This document shows, piece by piece, positions 1 to 7,536 of a DNA stretch of 27,554 bases. Under the pieces are notes generated by a model, which saw only the letters and a list, made by a program, of their open reading frames with translations, was not told the origin of the DNA and searched no databases. Each line of letters begins with the position of its first letter. The stretch's first letter is position 1. The position numbers were made by a program, and so were the translations under genes. The DNA comes from Burkholderiales bacterium (GTDB taxonomy: Bacteria > Pseudomonadota > Gammaproteobacteria > Burkholderiales > Burkholderiaceae_C), in assembly GCA_016703325.1 (NCBI GenBank), contig JADJCH010000034.1:1-27554 (forward strand). Direction: 5' to 3'.

Positions 1-441
1 CCTCACCAGCCAGCGGTTGGAGCTGCTGGTCAAACCCAGGGGGTGTCGGCCGACAGCATCAAGGTGCACCGTCTGCGCGAGCAGGACGTGGCGCAGGGGC
101 TGGATCCGGATGAGGCGATCAAGCAGTTGCTGCGCTTCATCGGCAGTCGGCCCCTGGTGGGCTACTACCTGGAGTTCGATGTCGCGATGGTGGACAAGGT
201 GCTGTTCCCCATCCTCGGCCTGGGACTGCCGCAACCGAAGATCGAGATCTCTTCGCTGTTCTACGAATACAAGAACCGCAGCCTGCCGCAGCACCTCAAG
301 GGCGGCAACATCGATTTGCGGTTTGCCACCGTGATGAGCGAGCTGGGACTGCCGACCCGAGATGCCCACGACGCCGTCAACGATGCAGTGATGGCGGCCA
401 TGGCCTTCATCAAGCTGAGGAACCTGCTCGGGCACACCTGA
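1..441 (+). CDS. DnaQ-like 3'-5' exonuclease, C-terminal part (5' end outside window, one apparent frameshift)
   Basis: The reading frame ending at 439-441 shows the exo II region (GYYLEFDVAMVD) and the exo III signature HDAVND of DEDDh exonucleases, the proofreading-exonuclease fold that removes nucleotides from DNA or RNA 3' ends. The exo I motif would lie upstream of the window. The first ~40 bases continue the protein in a different frame (LTSQRLELLVKP), then the main frame takes over at VSADSIKVHRLREQD. One missing base in the G run at 38-42 would join them, so the gene is probably continuous and either mutated or misread here. It is convergent with the MCP gene, with a hairpin between. 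Stand-alone proteins of this kind are of uncertain substrate; I cannot tell whether it serves DNA polymerase III or acts alone. Confidence 0.75.
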   Translation, partial: PHQPAVGAAGQTQGVSADSIKVHRLREQDVAQGLDPDEAIKQLLRFIGSRPLVGYYLEFDVAMVDKVLFPILGLGLPQPKIEISSLFYEYKNRSLPQHLKGGNIDLRFATVMSELGLPTRDAHDAVNDAVMAAMAFIKLRNLLGHT

Positions 442-457
442 CGGCAGCAACCCTCTC

Positions 458-478
458 GGGCCGGCGGTTCACCGGCCC
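458..478. terminator. Hairpin between convergent genes
   Basis: GGGCCGG (458-464) pairs with CCGGCCC (472-478) around a 7-nt loop; outer ACCCT (450-454) and AGGGT (481-485) can add pairs. It lies between the stops of the exonuclease and MCP genes and could end both transcripts. There is no U-run, so rho-independent activity is uncertain. Confidence 0.45.
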
Positions 479-484
479 CAAGGG

Positions 485-2283
485 TCAGAAGGTTTCCCAG
501 TCGTCTCCAGCTGCCACGGGCGCCGCAGCCTTGGGGCTGACTGCCGCCGGAGCCGGCATGGCAACGGGAGAAGCCGATGGCGTGCTGCCGATGGCGGTCT
601 GCGGCCGCGCTGCAGGCTGAGCCTTCAGACCGGTGGGCAGGGAGCGGCTTGAACCGACCAGGGCGTTGTGTGCCGGAGGGGCGAGGTTGCTGCGGCCCGC
701 CGTCGACGGCGCAGCGGACGCCCGCGCGGCATCCGATTCGTTGACGCGGAACGCGCCCACCACCTGCACCAGACTGCGGGCCTGCTGGCTCAGGCTGCCG
801 GCTGCGGCCGCGCTTTCCTCCACCAGGGCGGCGTTCTGCTGGGTCACCTGGTCGAGTTGCGAGACGGCATCGCTCACCTGGGAGATGCCGGAGGTCTGCT
901 CGTGGGTGGCCGCGCTGATTTCGCTGATCAGGTCGTTGACCCGCTGCACCTGGCCGACCAGATCGCTCATCGCCTGGCCGGCTTCGGCCACCTGTCGGGT
1001 GCCGGAGTCCACCGCTCCATGTTGGCGGTGATGAGGGACTTGATCTCCTTGGCCGCATCGGCGGCACGCTGGGCGAGCGTGCGCACCTCGCCGGCCACCA
1101 CCGCAAAGCCCCGGCCCTGTTCGCCGGCACGGGCGGCCTCGACGGCCGCGTTCAGCGCCAGGATGTTGGTCTGGAAGGCGATGCCATCGATGGTGCCGAT
1201 GATGTCCACGATGCGCCGGCTGCTGCTGCTGATGTCTTCCATGGTTTGCACCACCTGCCCCACCACATCGCCGCCCCGGGCTGCGGCGCCGGTGGCGGTG
1301 GTGGCCAGCTGGGCGGCGGTGCGGGCGGTGTCGGCGTTCTGCCGCACGGTGGCGCTGAGCTCTTCCATGGAGGCGGCAGTCTCCTCCAGGTTGGCGGCCT
1401 GTTCCTCGGTGCGCTGGCTGAGGTCGGCGTTGCCGGAGTCGATCTGCGAGGCACCGGTGGCGATGGAGTCGCTGCTCAGGCGCACCTGCGAGACGATCTG
1501 AACCAGCCCCTGGTTCATCTTGTCCAGGGCGCCGAGGAGCTGGCCGGTTTCGTCCCGGGTGGGCGCCTCGATGCGGGAGGTCAGGTCGCCGGAAGCCACC
1601 CGGTCGGCAAATGCGACAGCGTCCTGGATCGGCCGGGAGATCAGGCGTGCCAGCACAATGGCCAGGCCGAGACCCAGTACCGACGCGGCGATCAACACCC
1701 CGATGACGGTCGTGCCGGCTGCGGTGTAAGTGTCTGCGGCCTGTTGTTTGGCCGCTTCGCCGCCCTTGACGTTGAGATCGACGAGGCGGGCCAATGTGGC
1801 GTGGGCGGCGTCGAACTGTTGCTGCGACGACCCCTTCAGCAATTCGGCAGCCTGCTCGTTCTGGTTGCTCCGAGACAATCGGATCAACTGGCCGTGGGTG
1901 ACTGTGTAGTCCCGCCATTGGGCCTTGAACTGCTCCCAGAGCTGGCGCTCCTCCGCGCTGGAGATCAGCTTCACGTACTCCCCCTCGATCTGCGCGCGAT
2001 GGGCGTTGTTGCGCTTCAACACCTCCTCGTAACGGTCCATGCCGGCATCGTCGGTGGATACCACGTGCTGGAATTCGGCAATGCGGTGATCCGATGTCTC
2101 CCCCGTCAAGGTCGACACCAGGCGGATGCTGGGCATCCATTTGTCCTTGAGTTCGTCGGTGCGATCCTTCAGCGAGGCCATCTGGACCAGCGCCAGCACA
2201 CCGACTCCGAGCATCAACAGAATGACGCTGCCAAAGGCGCTGACCAGCTTGACGGCCAGACGAAGGTTCTTGAACCACTGCAT
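485..2283 (-). CDS. Methyl-accepting chemotaxis protein (Tsr/Tar type, interrupted by one frameshift)
   Basis: This is an inner-membrane chemoreceptor that signals through CheW/CheA to the flagellar motor. From ATG at 2283: a first membrane segment at about residues 11-33, a periplasmic domain resembling the four-helix-bundle ligand domain to about 185, a second membrane segment at about 188-212, HAMP, then the cytoplasmic methylation/signalling hairpin with the invariant tip (TNILALNAAVEAARAGEQGR). The C-terminus ends in DWETF, the pentapeptide that tethers CheR/CheB in Tsr/Tar-like receptors. The frame breaks at 1012-1013: one extra C on the plus strand restores MERVDSGTRQVAEAGQAM and a ~599-residue protein of normal length. 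As read, translation would stop near 967, removing the distal methylation helix and the tether. A GGAG-type ribosome site precedes the ATG. Ligand unknown. Confidence 0.85.
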
Positions 2284-2443
2284 GAGACGACTCCGCTCCC
2301 GTTGAGGAGTGTGTTGGACTGACGTCGGTTCGCAGCAGCGCAAGCAGGCTCCGCTGGGTTGGCGTCCCGACAAGGAAACAGGCGTACCCGTTGTCGGACA
2401 TCGTGCCCCCGGACTTGAGGGGGCAAAAGGGAGAACAGAAACG
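2284..2443 (-). other. MCP leader region with two small inverted repeats
   Basis: Between the upstream terminator and the MCP start there are two short inverted repeats: TGCCCCC/GGGGGCA (2404-2410 with 2419-2425) and CCGACAA/TTGTCGG (2367-2373 with 2391-2397). They could fold in the 5' untranslated RNA. I do not recognise a named riboswitch in either strand, and no clear promoter hexamers are visible. Confidence 0.3.
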
Positions 2444-2469
2444 AAAAACCCGGGCGAGCCCGGGTTTTT
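2444..2469. terminator. Rho-independent terminator after actP
   Basis: A perfect 12-bp inverted repeat, AAAAACCCGGGC / GCCCGGGTTTTT with a 2-nt centre, followed by T5 on either strand. It lies just past the actP stop (2508) and separates it from the MCP gene, so actP-yjcH and the MCP are separate transcription units. Confidence 0.85.
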
Positions 2470-2507
2470 GGGGAAACCCGCCCTTTCGGGCCGGGTTCAG
2501 GCAGGGA

Positions 2508-4316
2508 TCAGTGACCGGAGGCGCCTGCGGCACCGAGGCCGGTCTCGGAGCGCACCTTCTGTGCCTCGAAGTCGGCCCGTTCCTTCTGGGCCTGGGCGCT
2601 GTTGTCCAGGATGGAGAACAGCCACACACCGACGAAGCCGATGGTCATCGAGAACAGCGCCGGAGAGCTGTACTGGAACCAGGCCGAACCCTTCGGGTAG
2701 CCCAGCGTGGCTTCCCACACCGAGGGAGACACGATGGTCAGGCCCACGGAGGAGATCAGGCCCAGGAAGCCGCCGATCACCGCACCCTTGGTGGTGCAGC
2801 CCTTCCACAGCATGGACAGGAACAGCACCGGGAAGTTGGCCGAGGCCGCGATTGCGAAGGCCAGCGCCACCATGAAGGCGATGTTCTGCTTCTCGAAAGC
2901 GATGCCCAGGATCACCGCGACAACACCCAGCGCCAGGGTGGTGATGCGCGAAACCTTCAGTTCGGAGGCGCTGTCGGCCTTGCCGTTCTTGAACACCGTG
3001 GCGTACAGGTCATGCGACACCGCCGAGGCGCCCGACAGCGTCAGGCCGGCCACCACCGCGAGGATGGTCGCGAAGGCCACCGCCGAGATGAAGCCGAAGA
3101 AGATGTCGCCACCGACCACCTTGGCCACCAGCACGGCCGCCATGTTGGCGCCGCCGGCCTTGATCGTGCCCTTGGCGGTGTCGGCGAACTCGGGGTTCGT
3201 CAGCACCAGGGTGATCGCGCCGAAGCCGATGATGAAGATCAGGATGTAGAAGTAGCCGATCCAGGTGGTTGCCCAGAACACGCTCTTGCGGGCTTCCTTG
3301 GCGTTGGGCACCGTGAAGAAACGCATCAGGATGTGCGGCAGGCCGGCGGTACCGAACATCAGCGCCATGCCGAAGCTGATCGCGGAGATCGGGTCCTTGA
3401 TGAAACCGCCCGGGCCCATGATGGACAGGCCCACCTTGGCCGGGTCGATCGCGTTGGCCTTGGCCAGGGCGCCTGCGGCGCTGGCAGCCGCTTCAGGCGA
3501 AGACGCTGCCGCACTGGCGGCCATGGCCGCGGCGATGGCCGCATCCTTGCCGTTCTGCGCGATCGCGGCCTTGACCATCACGCCCTTGGCGAACAGCGCC
3601 TCCGGCGAGAAGCCGAACTGCGACAGCACCATGAAGGCCATGAAGGTCACGCCCGACAGCAGCATGATGGCCTTGATGATCTGCACCCAGGTGGTGGCCG
3701 TCATGCCGCCGAACAGCACGTAGACCATCATCAGGGCACCCACAATCACCACCGCCATCCAGTAGTCCAGGCCGAACAGCAGCTTGATCAGCGAGCCGGC
3801 GCCGACCATCTGGGCGATCAGGTAGAACGCCACCACCACCAGCGTGCCGGAAGCGGCGAAGGCGCGGATCGGGGTCTGCTTGAAGCGGTAGCCCGCCACG
3901 TCGGCGAAGGTGAACTTGCCGAGGTTGCGCAGCTTTTCAGCCATCAGGAAGGTGATGACCGGCCAGCCCACCAGGAAGCCGATCGAATAGATCAGGCCGT
4001 CGTAGCCGCTGGCCATCACGGCCGCTGAAATACCCAGGAAGGAGGCTGCCGACATATAGTCGCCGGCAATCGCCAGACCGTTCTGGAAACCCGTGATGCC
4101 GCCACCGGCGGTATAGAAATCAGCGGCAGAGCGGGTTTTGGAGGCGGCCCATTTCGTGATCCACAGCGTGGCGAGCACAAAGATGCCGAACATGACGATG
4201 GCGGTCCAGTTGGTGGCCTGCTTGGTCGTCTGACCCAGGTCACCACCTGCCGCCATCACGGCGCTGCAGCCCAGCAGGGCCAGCAGCGGGAGCGAGTAAC
4301 GAGCGATGCGATTCAT
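2508..4316 (-). CDS. actP: Cation/acetate symporter ActP (sodium:solute symporter family)
   Basis: This inner-membrane symporter of the SSS family couples cation entry to uptake of acetate and other short carboxylates. The 602-residue product has an N-terminal hydrophobic segment resembling a signal sequence, the family region TAGGGITGFQNGLAIAGDYM, and about a dozen further hydrophobic segments ending in a charged tail. An Ala-rich insertion (about residues 247-292) between membrane segments makes it longer than the ~550-residue E. coli protein. The ATG at 4316 shares one base with the stop of the upstream DUF485 gene (TAATG), indicating translational coupling. A terminator follows. Family assignment is firm; acetate as substrate is inferred from the partner gene. 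Confidence 0.88.
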   Translation of the reverse strand: MNRIARYSLPLLALLGCSAVMAAGGDLGQTTKQATNWTAIVMFGIFVLATLWITKWAASKTRSAADFYTAGGGITGFQNGLAIAGDYMSAASFLGISAAVMASGYDGLIYSIGFLVGWPVITFLMAEKLRNLGKFTFADVAGYRFKQTPIRAFAASGTLVVVAFYLIAQMVGAGSLIKLLFGLDYWMAVVIVGALMMVYVLFGGMTATTWVQIIKAIMLLSGVTFMAFMVLSQFGFSPEALFAKGVMVKAAIAQNGKDAAIAAAMAASAAASSPEAAASAAGALAKANAIDPAKVGLSIMGPGGFIKDPISAISFGMALMFGTAGLPHILMRFFTVPNAKEARKSVFWATTWIGYFYILIFIIGFGAITLVLTNPEFADTAKGTIKAGGANMAAVLVAKVVGGDIFFGFISAVAFATILAVVAGLTLSGASAVSHDLYATVFKNGKADSASELKVSRITTLALGVVAVILGIAFEKQNIAFMVALAFAIAASANFPVLFLSMLWKGCTTKGAVIGGFLGLISSVGLTIVSPSVWEATLGYPKGSAWFQYSSPALFSMTIGFVGVWLFSILDNSAQAQKERADFEAQKVRSETGLGAAGASGH

Positions 4317-4624
4317 TACTTGGTTTTCTCGGCCAGAATCTCTGCGGTCAGACGGTCGTACTCGTCGTTTGCACGCCGAACGTAGATGCCGGTGATGATG
4401 ATCGTGAACACGATCACGCCCATGCCGATCGGCACGCCGACGCTGGTGACGCCACTGCCGATGGGTTGTGCCAGGAAGGGCTTGTTGAATGCAATCAACG
4501 CGATGTAGCCGTAATAAACGACCAACATCAAAATTGCGAGCATCCACCCAAAGGAACTGCGCTTGCTGGTCAGCTCCTTGTATTTCGGATTTTTCTTAAT
4601 CCGCTCGACCACGGGATCTGTCAT
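4316..4624 (-). CDS. yjcH: DUF485 (YjcH-like) small membrane protein
   Basis: A 102-residue protein with two membrane segments (about residues 24-44 and 60-84), separated by a short loop and followed by the family signature GIYVRRANDEYDRL. DUF485 proteins are encoded directly before ActP in many proteobacteria and are thought to be accessory to the symporter; their exact role is not established. GAGGAG lies 7 bases before the ATG at 4624, a strong ribosome site, and the stop overlaps the actP start by one base. Confidence 0.88.
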   Translation of the reverse strand: MTDPVVERIKKNPKYKELTSKRSSFGWMLAILMLVVYYGYIALIAFNKPFLAQPIGSGVTSVGVPIGMGVIVFTIIITGIYVRRANDEYDRLTAEILAEKTK

Positions 4625-4724
4625 TCCACACTCCTCGGTTGCATGACAAAAAATCAAAACCGGGTGCCCTGAGTTGGAACAGGAACCGCCCGGAGTTACT
4701 TTGGTAAACAGTCTAGGAAGGCAC

Positions 4725-4744
4725 ACTGACCTAAAACTGACCTA
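4725..4744. promoter_or_regulatory. Direct repeat ACTGACCTA x2, 11-bp period, upstream of yjcH-actP
   Basis: ACTGACCTA occurs at 4725-4733 and 4736-4744, start to start 11 bp, i.e. on one face of the helix. This is the arrangement expected for a dimeric activator site. It sits about 100 bp upstream of yjcH in the gap shared with the divergent radical SAM gene. The regulator is unknown. Confidence 0.4.
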
Positions 4745-4798
4745 GGCCTCTTGATCTTGTTTGGGGTTTTCCCCTATAAGGCGTCGCTGTGCCCGGTT

Positions 4799-4826
4799 TT
4801 GACAGGGTGGCTGTATGAATATACAG
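4799..4826 (+). promoter_or_regulatory. LexA-like SOS box overlapping a probable promoter
   Basis: CTGTATGAATATACAG at 4811-4826 is a CTGT-N8-ACAG palindrome with an AT-rich core, the pattern of the LexA operator in beta/gammaproteobacteria. TTGACA at 4799-4804 and TATACA at 4820-4825 (15-bp spacing, slightly short) could be the -35 and -10, with the box covering the -10. The ATG of the radical SAM gene begins 8 bp after the box and has no Shine-Dalgarno, so the message may be leaderless. Confidence 0.65.
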
Positions 4827-4833
4827 TTGTCTG

Positions 4834-6066
4834 ATGCTGTTCCCTTCCTCTTCTGGCGCAGACCCTGACACCCCTCGGCACGGTCGCGCTGCATCGGCCG
4901 CTGCGCCCCTGCGTGGGCGGGGGACGTCCTGGCTCATTGCCCACCGTTTCGAGCGCCTGGAGCGCCAACAGGAAGACGACGGCTGGGGTGACTCCCCAGC
5001 GCAGGACGAGGTCGCGGGAGCAGAGGCGGACGAGGGAGCGGAAGAATTGCCGCGCACAGATGTGTCGCAGCCCTCTCACCCCAGGACCCGGGTGACCTCG
5101 GAGGCCGCGCGCAGCATCCTGACCCGCAACGACTCGCCGGATGTGCCCTTCGAGTGGGCCATCAACCCGTACCGGGGCTGCGAGCACGGCTGCATCTACT
5201 GCTATGCGCGGCCCACCCACAGCTACCTGAACCTGTCGCCGGGACTGGATTTCGAGACGCAACTGATCGCCAAGACCCATGCGGCCGATCTGCTGCGCCA
5301 GGCTCTGAGGCGCCGGGGGTACCGGCCCTCGCCGATCAACCTCGGCTCGGCCACGGATGTCTACCAACCCATCGAACGGCAGTGGCGTCTGACCCGCCAA
5401 CTGCTGGAGGTGCTGCTGGAAGCCAACCACCCCTGCACCCTGGTCACCAAGTCCGCCGGGGTGCTGCGCGACCTGGATCTGCTGGCCGAACTGGCGCGCC
5501 GGCGGCTGCTGTTGGTGTTCGTCTCCGTCACCAGCCTGGACCGATCGTTGTCGCGCATCCTGGAGCCCCGCGCCAGTGCGCCCCAGCGCCGGCTGGAGGC
5601 CATCGGCCGCCTGGCCGCTGCGGGCGTCTGGGTCGGTGTGAACGTGGCGCCGATCATTCCCTTCATCAACGAGCCGGAGATCGAGCAGATCCTGCAGGCC
5701 GCCGCTGGCGCTGGAGCCAGGAGTGCACACTGGACCGTGGTGCGGCTGCCCTGGGAGGTCAACCCGCTGTTCCAGCACTGGCTGCAGACCCACTTTCCGG
5801 ACCGGGCCGAGCGGGTGATGGCCCGCATCCGGGACCTGCGCGGCGGCAGGGACTACGACGCCTCGTTCAGCCAGCGTATGAAGGGGGGTGGCCTGTGGTC
5901 CGAGCTGATCCGTCAGCGGGTGGAGAAGGCTGCTGCACGTTTCGGCCTGCAGCGGCAGACACCGGAGCTGGACCTGAGCGCCTTTGTCCCGCCCGCGGCG
6001 GGGGCGATCGAAGACAGGCTGTCACGGGCTCCGGCGGCGTCGGCAGGCCAGGGTCGCCTGTTCTGA
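4834..6066 (+). CDS. PA0069/Rv2578c-type radical SAM protein, putatively SOS-controlled
   Basis: A 410-residue radical SAM enzyme. The [4Fe-4S] site CX3CX2C is C116, C120 and C123 within GCEHGCIYCYARPTHSYL, characteristic of the family related to spore photoproduct lyase-like proteins; the chemical reaction of this subgroup is not known. The N-terminal ~75 residues are low-complexity and acidic, with the family segment GRG...HRFERLERQQEDDGWGD. The rest carries LVTKS, VFVSVTSLD and VNVAPIIPFIN stretches typical of the barrel strands. The start at 4834 lies 8 bp after a LexA-like box; no ribosome site is visible, so a leaderless mRNA or a later start is possible. The operator suggests a DNA-damage-linked role, which is inference. 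Confidence 0.85.
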   Translation: MLFPSSSGADPDTPRHGRAASAAAPLRGRGTSWLIAHRFERLERQQEDDGWGDSPAQDEVAGAEADEGAEELPRTDVSQPSHPRTRVTSEAARSILTRNDSPDVPFEWAINPYRGCEHGCIYCYARPTHSYLNLSPGLDFETQLIAKTHAADLLRQALRRRGYRPSPINLGSATDVYQPIERQWRLTRQLLEVLLEANHPCTLVTKSAGVLRDLDLLAELARRRLLLVFVSVTSLDRSLSRILEPRASAPQRRLEAIGRLAAAGVWVGVNVAPIIPFINEPEIEQILQAAAGAGARSAHWTVVRLPWEVNPLFQHWLQTHFPDRAERVMARIRDLRGGRDYDASFSQRMKGGGLWSELIRQRVEKAAARFGLQRQTPELDLSAFVPPAAGAIEDRLSRAPAASAGQGRLF

Positions 6067-6249
6067 AGCGGTCAGGTCGGCCCGAATGGTGGCGTTTTGA
6101 AGTGCGCATATCGCATCAATCGGTGCGTATTTTTCGGTTGAATCGTGCGTTCCATGCACTTAGCATTTGCATCGTCCGCCGGGTGTCCACCCGCTTGATC
6201 GAACTTCAACCGATCGAACTTCAACGTACAGAGACAAGTGAGTCTGCCC
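6067..6249 (+). promoter_or_regulatory. gcdH upstream region with LysR-type box and 14-bp direct repeat
   Basis: TGCGCATATCGCA at 6103-6115 has the T-N11-A dyad shape of LysR-type regulator sites (TGCG/CGCA arms). GATCGAACTTCAAC is repeated at 6197-6210 and 6212-6225 with one base between. Both lie in the gap before glutaryl-CoA dehydrogenase. No LysR gene is nearby, so the regulator would be encoded elsewhere. Confidence 0.4.
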
Positions 6250-7431
6250 ATGGCCTCCAGCAAAGCTTCCTTCCAGTGGGACGACGCCTTCGGGCTCGAC
6301 CAGCAACTCAGCAGCGACGAGCGCGCGGTGCGCGACGCCGCCAGCGCCTACTGCCAGGAGCGGCTGATGCCGCGGGTGCTGGAGGCCTTCCGCCATGAGA
6401 AGACGGATGCGTCGATCTTCCGGGAGATGGGCGACCTGGGTCTGCTGGGCCCGACCATTCCGGAGGTCTATGGCGGTTCCGGCCTGAACTACGTCTGTTA
6501 TGGCCTGATCGCCCGCGAGGTGGAGCGGGTCGATTCCGGATACCGCTCAATGATGAGCGTGCAGTCGTCGCTGGTGATGGTGCCGATCAACGAGTTCGGC
6601 AGCGAGGCGCAGAAGCAGAAGTACCTTCCCAAGCTGGCCACCGGCGAGTGGATCGGCTGCTTCGGCCTGACCGAGCCGAACCACGGCTCCGATCCGGGTG
6701 GCATGGTCACCCGGGCCCGCAAGGTGCCAGGCGGCTACAGCCTCAGCGGCGCCAAGATGTGGATCACCAACAGCCCGATCGCTGACGTGTTTGTGGTCTG
6801 GGCCAAGGACGACGAAGGTCAGATTCGCGGCTTCATCCTGGAGAAGGGCTGGAAGGGACTGAGTGCCCCTGCCATCCACGGCAAGGTCGGTCTGCGGGCC
6901 TCCATCACCGGCGAGATCGTGCTGGACGAGGTGTTCTGTCCGGAGGAAAACGCCTTCCCCGAGGTGCGAGGGCTGAAGGGCCCCTTCACCTGCCTGAACT
7001 CGGCCCGTTATGGCATCGCCTGGGGCGCGCTGGGCGCAGCGGAGTTCTGCCTCCAGACCGCTCGCCAGTACACGCTGGATCGCAAGCAGTTCGGCAAGCC
7101 GCTGGCAGCCAACCAGCTGGTGCAGAAGAAGCTGGCCGACATGCTCACCGAGATTTCGCTGGGCCTGCAGGGTTGCCTGCGCCTGGGGCGGATGAAGGAC
7201 GAAGGGATTGCGCCGGTGGAGGTCACCTCCATCCTCAAGCGCAACTCCTGCGGCAAGGCGCTGGACATCGCGCGCACCGCCCGCGACATGCTGGGCGGCA
7301 ACGGCATCTCCGACGAGTTTGGTGTGGCGCGCCACCTGGTCAACCTGGAGGTGGTCAACACCTACGAAGGCACCCACGACGTGCACGCGCTGATCCTGGG
7401 CCGCGCCATCACCGGCATCGCCGCGTTCTGA
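6250..7431 (+). CDS. gcdH: Glutaryl-CoA dehydrogenase
   Basis: A 393-residue FAD enzyme of the acyl-CoA dehydrogenase family that oxidatively decarboxylates glutaryl-CoA to crotonyl-CoA in lysine, tryptophan and glutarate breakdown. Visible: FGLTEPNHGSDPGGM and WITNSPIADVFVVWAK of the middle beta domain, RYGIAWGALGAAEFCLQTARQYTLDRKQFGKPL in pieces across the C-terminal helical domain, and the catalytic glutamate E373 in NTYEGTHD, the position used by GCDH. I chose ATG 6250 because it matches the usual N-terminus; an in-frame GTG at 6238 would add four residues. The CoA-transferase downstream would supply glutaryl-CoA, supporting the assignment. Confidence 0.9.
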   Translation: MASSKASFQWDDAFGLDQQLSSDERAVRDAASAYCQERLMPRVLEAFRHEKTDASIFREMGDLGLLGPTIPEVYGGSGLNYVCYGLIAREVERVDSGYRSMMSVQSSLVMVPINEFGSEAQKQKYLPKLATGEWIGCFGLTEPNHGSDPGGMVTRARKVPGGYSLSGAKMWITNSPIADVFVVWAKDDEGQIRGFILEKGWKGLSAPAIHGKVGLRASITGEIVLDEVFCPEENAFPEVRGLKGPFTCLNSARYGIAWGALGAAEFCLQTARQYTLDRKQFGKPLAANQLVQKKLADMLTEISLGLQGCLRLGRMKDEGIAPVEVTSILKRNSCGKALDIARTARDMLGGNGISDEFGVARHLVNLEVVNTYEGTHDVHALILGRAITGIAAF

Positions 7432-7461
7432 TCTCCCACCCCCGCAGCGGCTCACGCCGCT

Positions 7462-7507
7462 CCCCCTCAAGGGGGCCACACCAGTGGACCGGCGAAGCCG
7501 GATCCAC
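7462..7507. repeat. Paired GC hairpins in the gcdH-CoA-transferase gap
   Basis: CCCCC-TCAA-GGGGG (7462-7475) is followed by a second hairpin at 7484-7507 (GTGGACCGGC / GCCGGATCCAC with a GAA loop and one bulge). No T-run follows. It looks like a REP-type intergenic palindrome that could stabilise the message between the two genes rather than stop it. Confidence 0.4.
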
Positions 7508-7536
7508 CGCGTGCGCTGGATGAAAACCGTCGCTTC

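Noticed and set aside
2284..2440. Possible riboswitch in the MCP leader.
   Set aside because: Two short inverted repeats only; none of the conserved core bases of c-di-GMP or other known riboswitches could be matched.
2391..4028. Long plus-strand frame opposite actP, rich in His, Arg, Gln and Gly.
   Set aside because: Typical antisense shadow of a GC-rich membrane-protein gene; no domain, no ribosome site.
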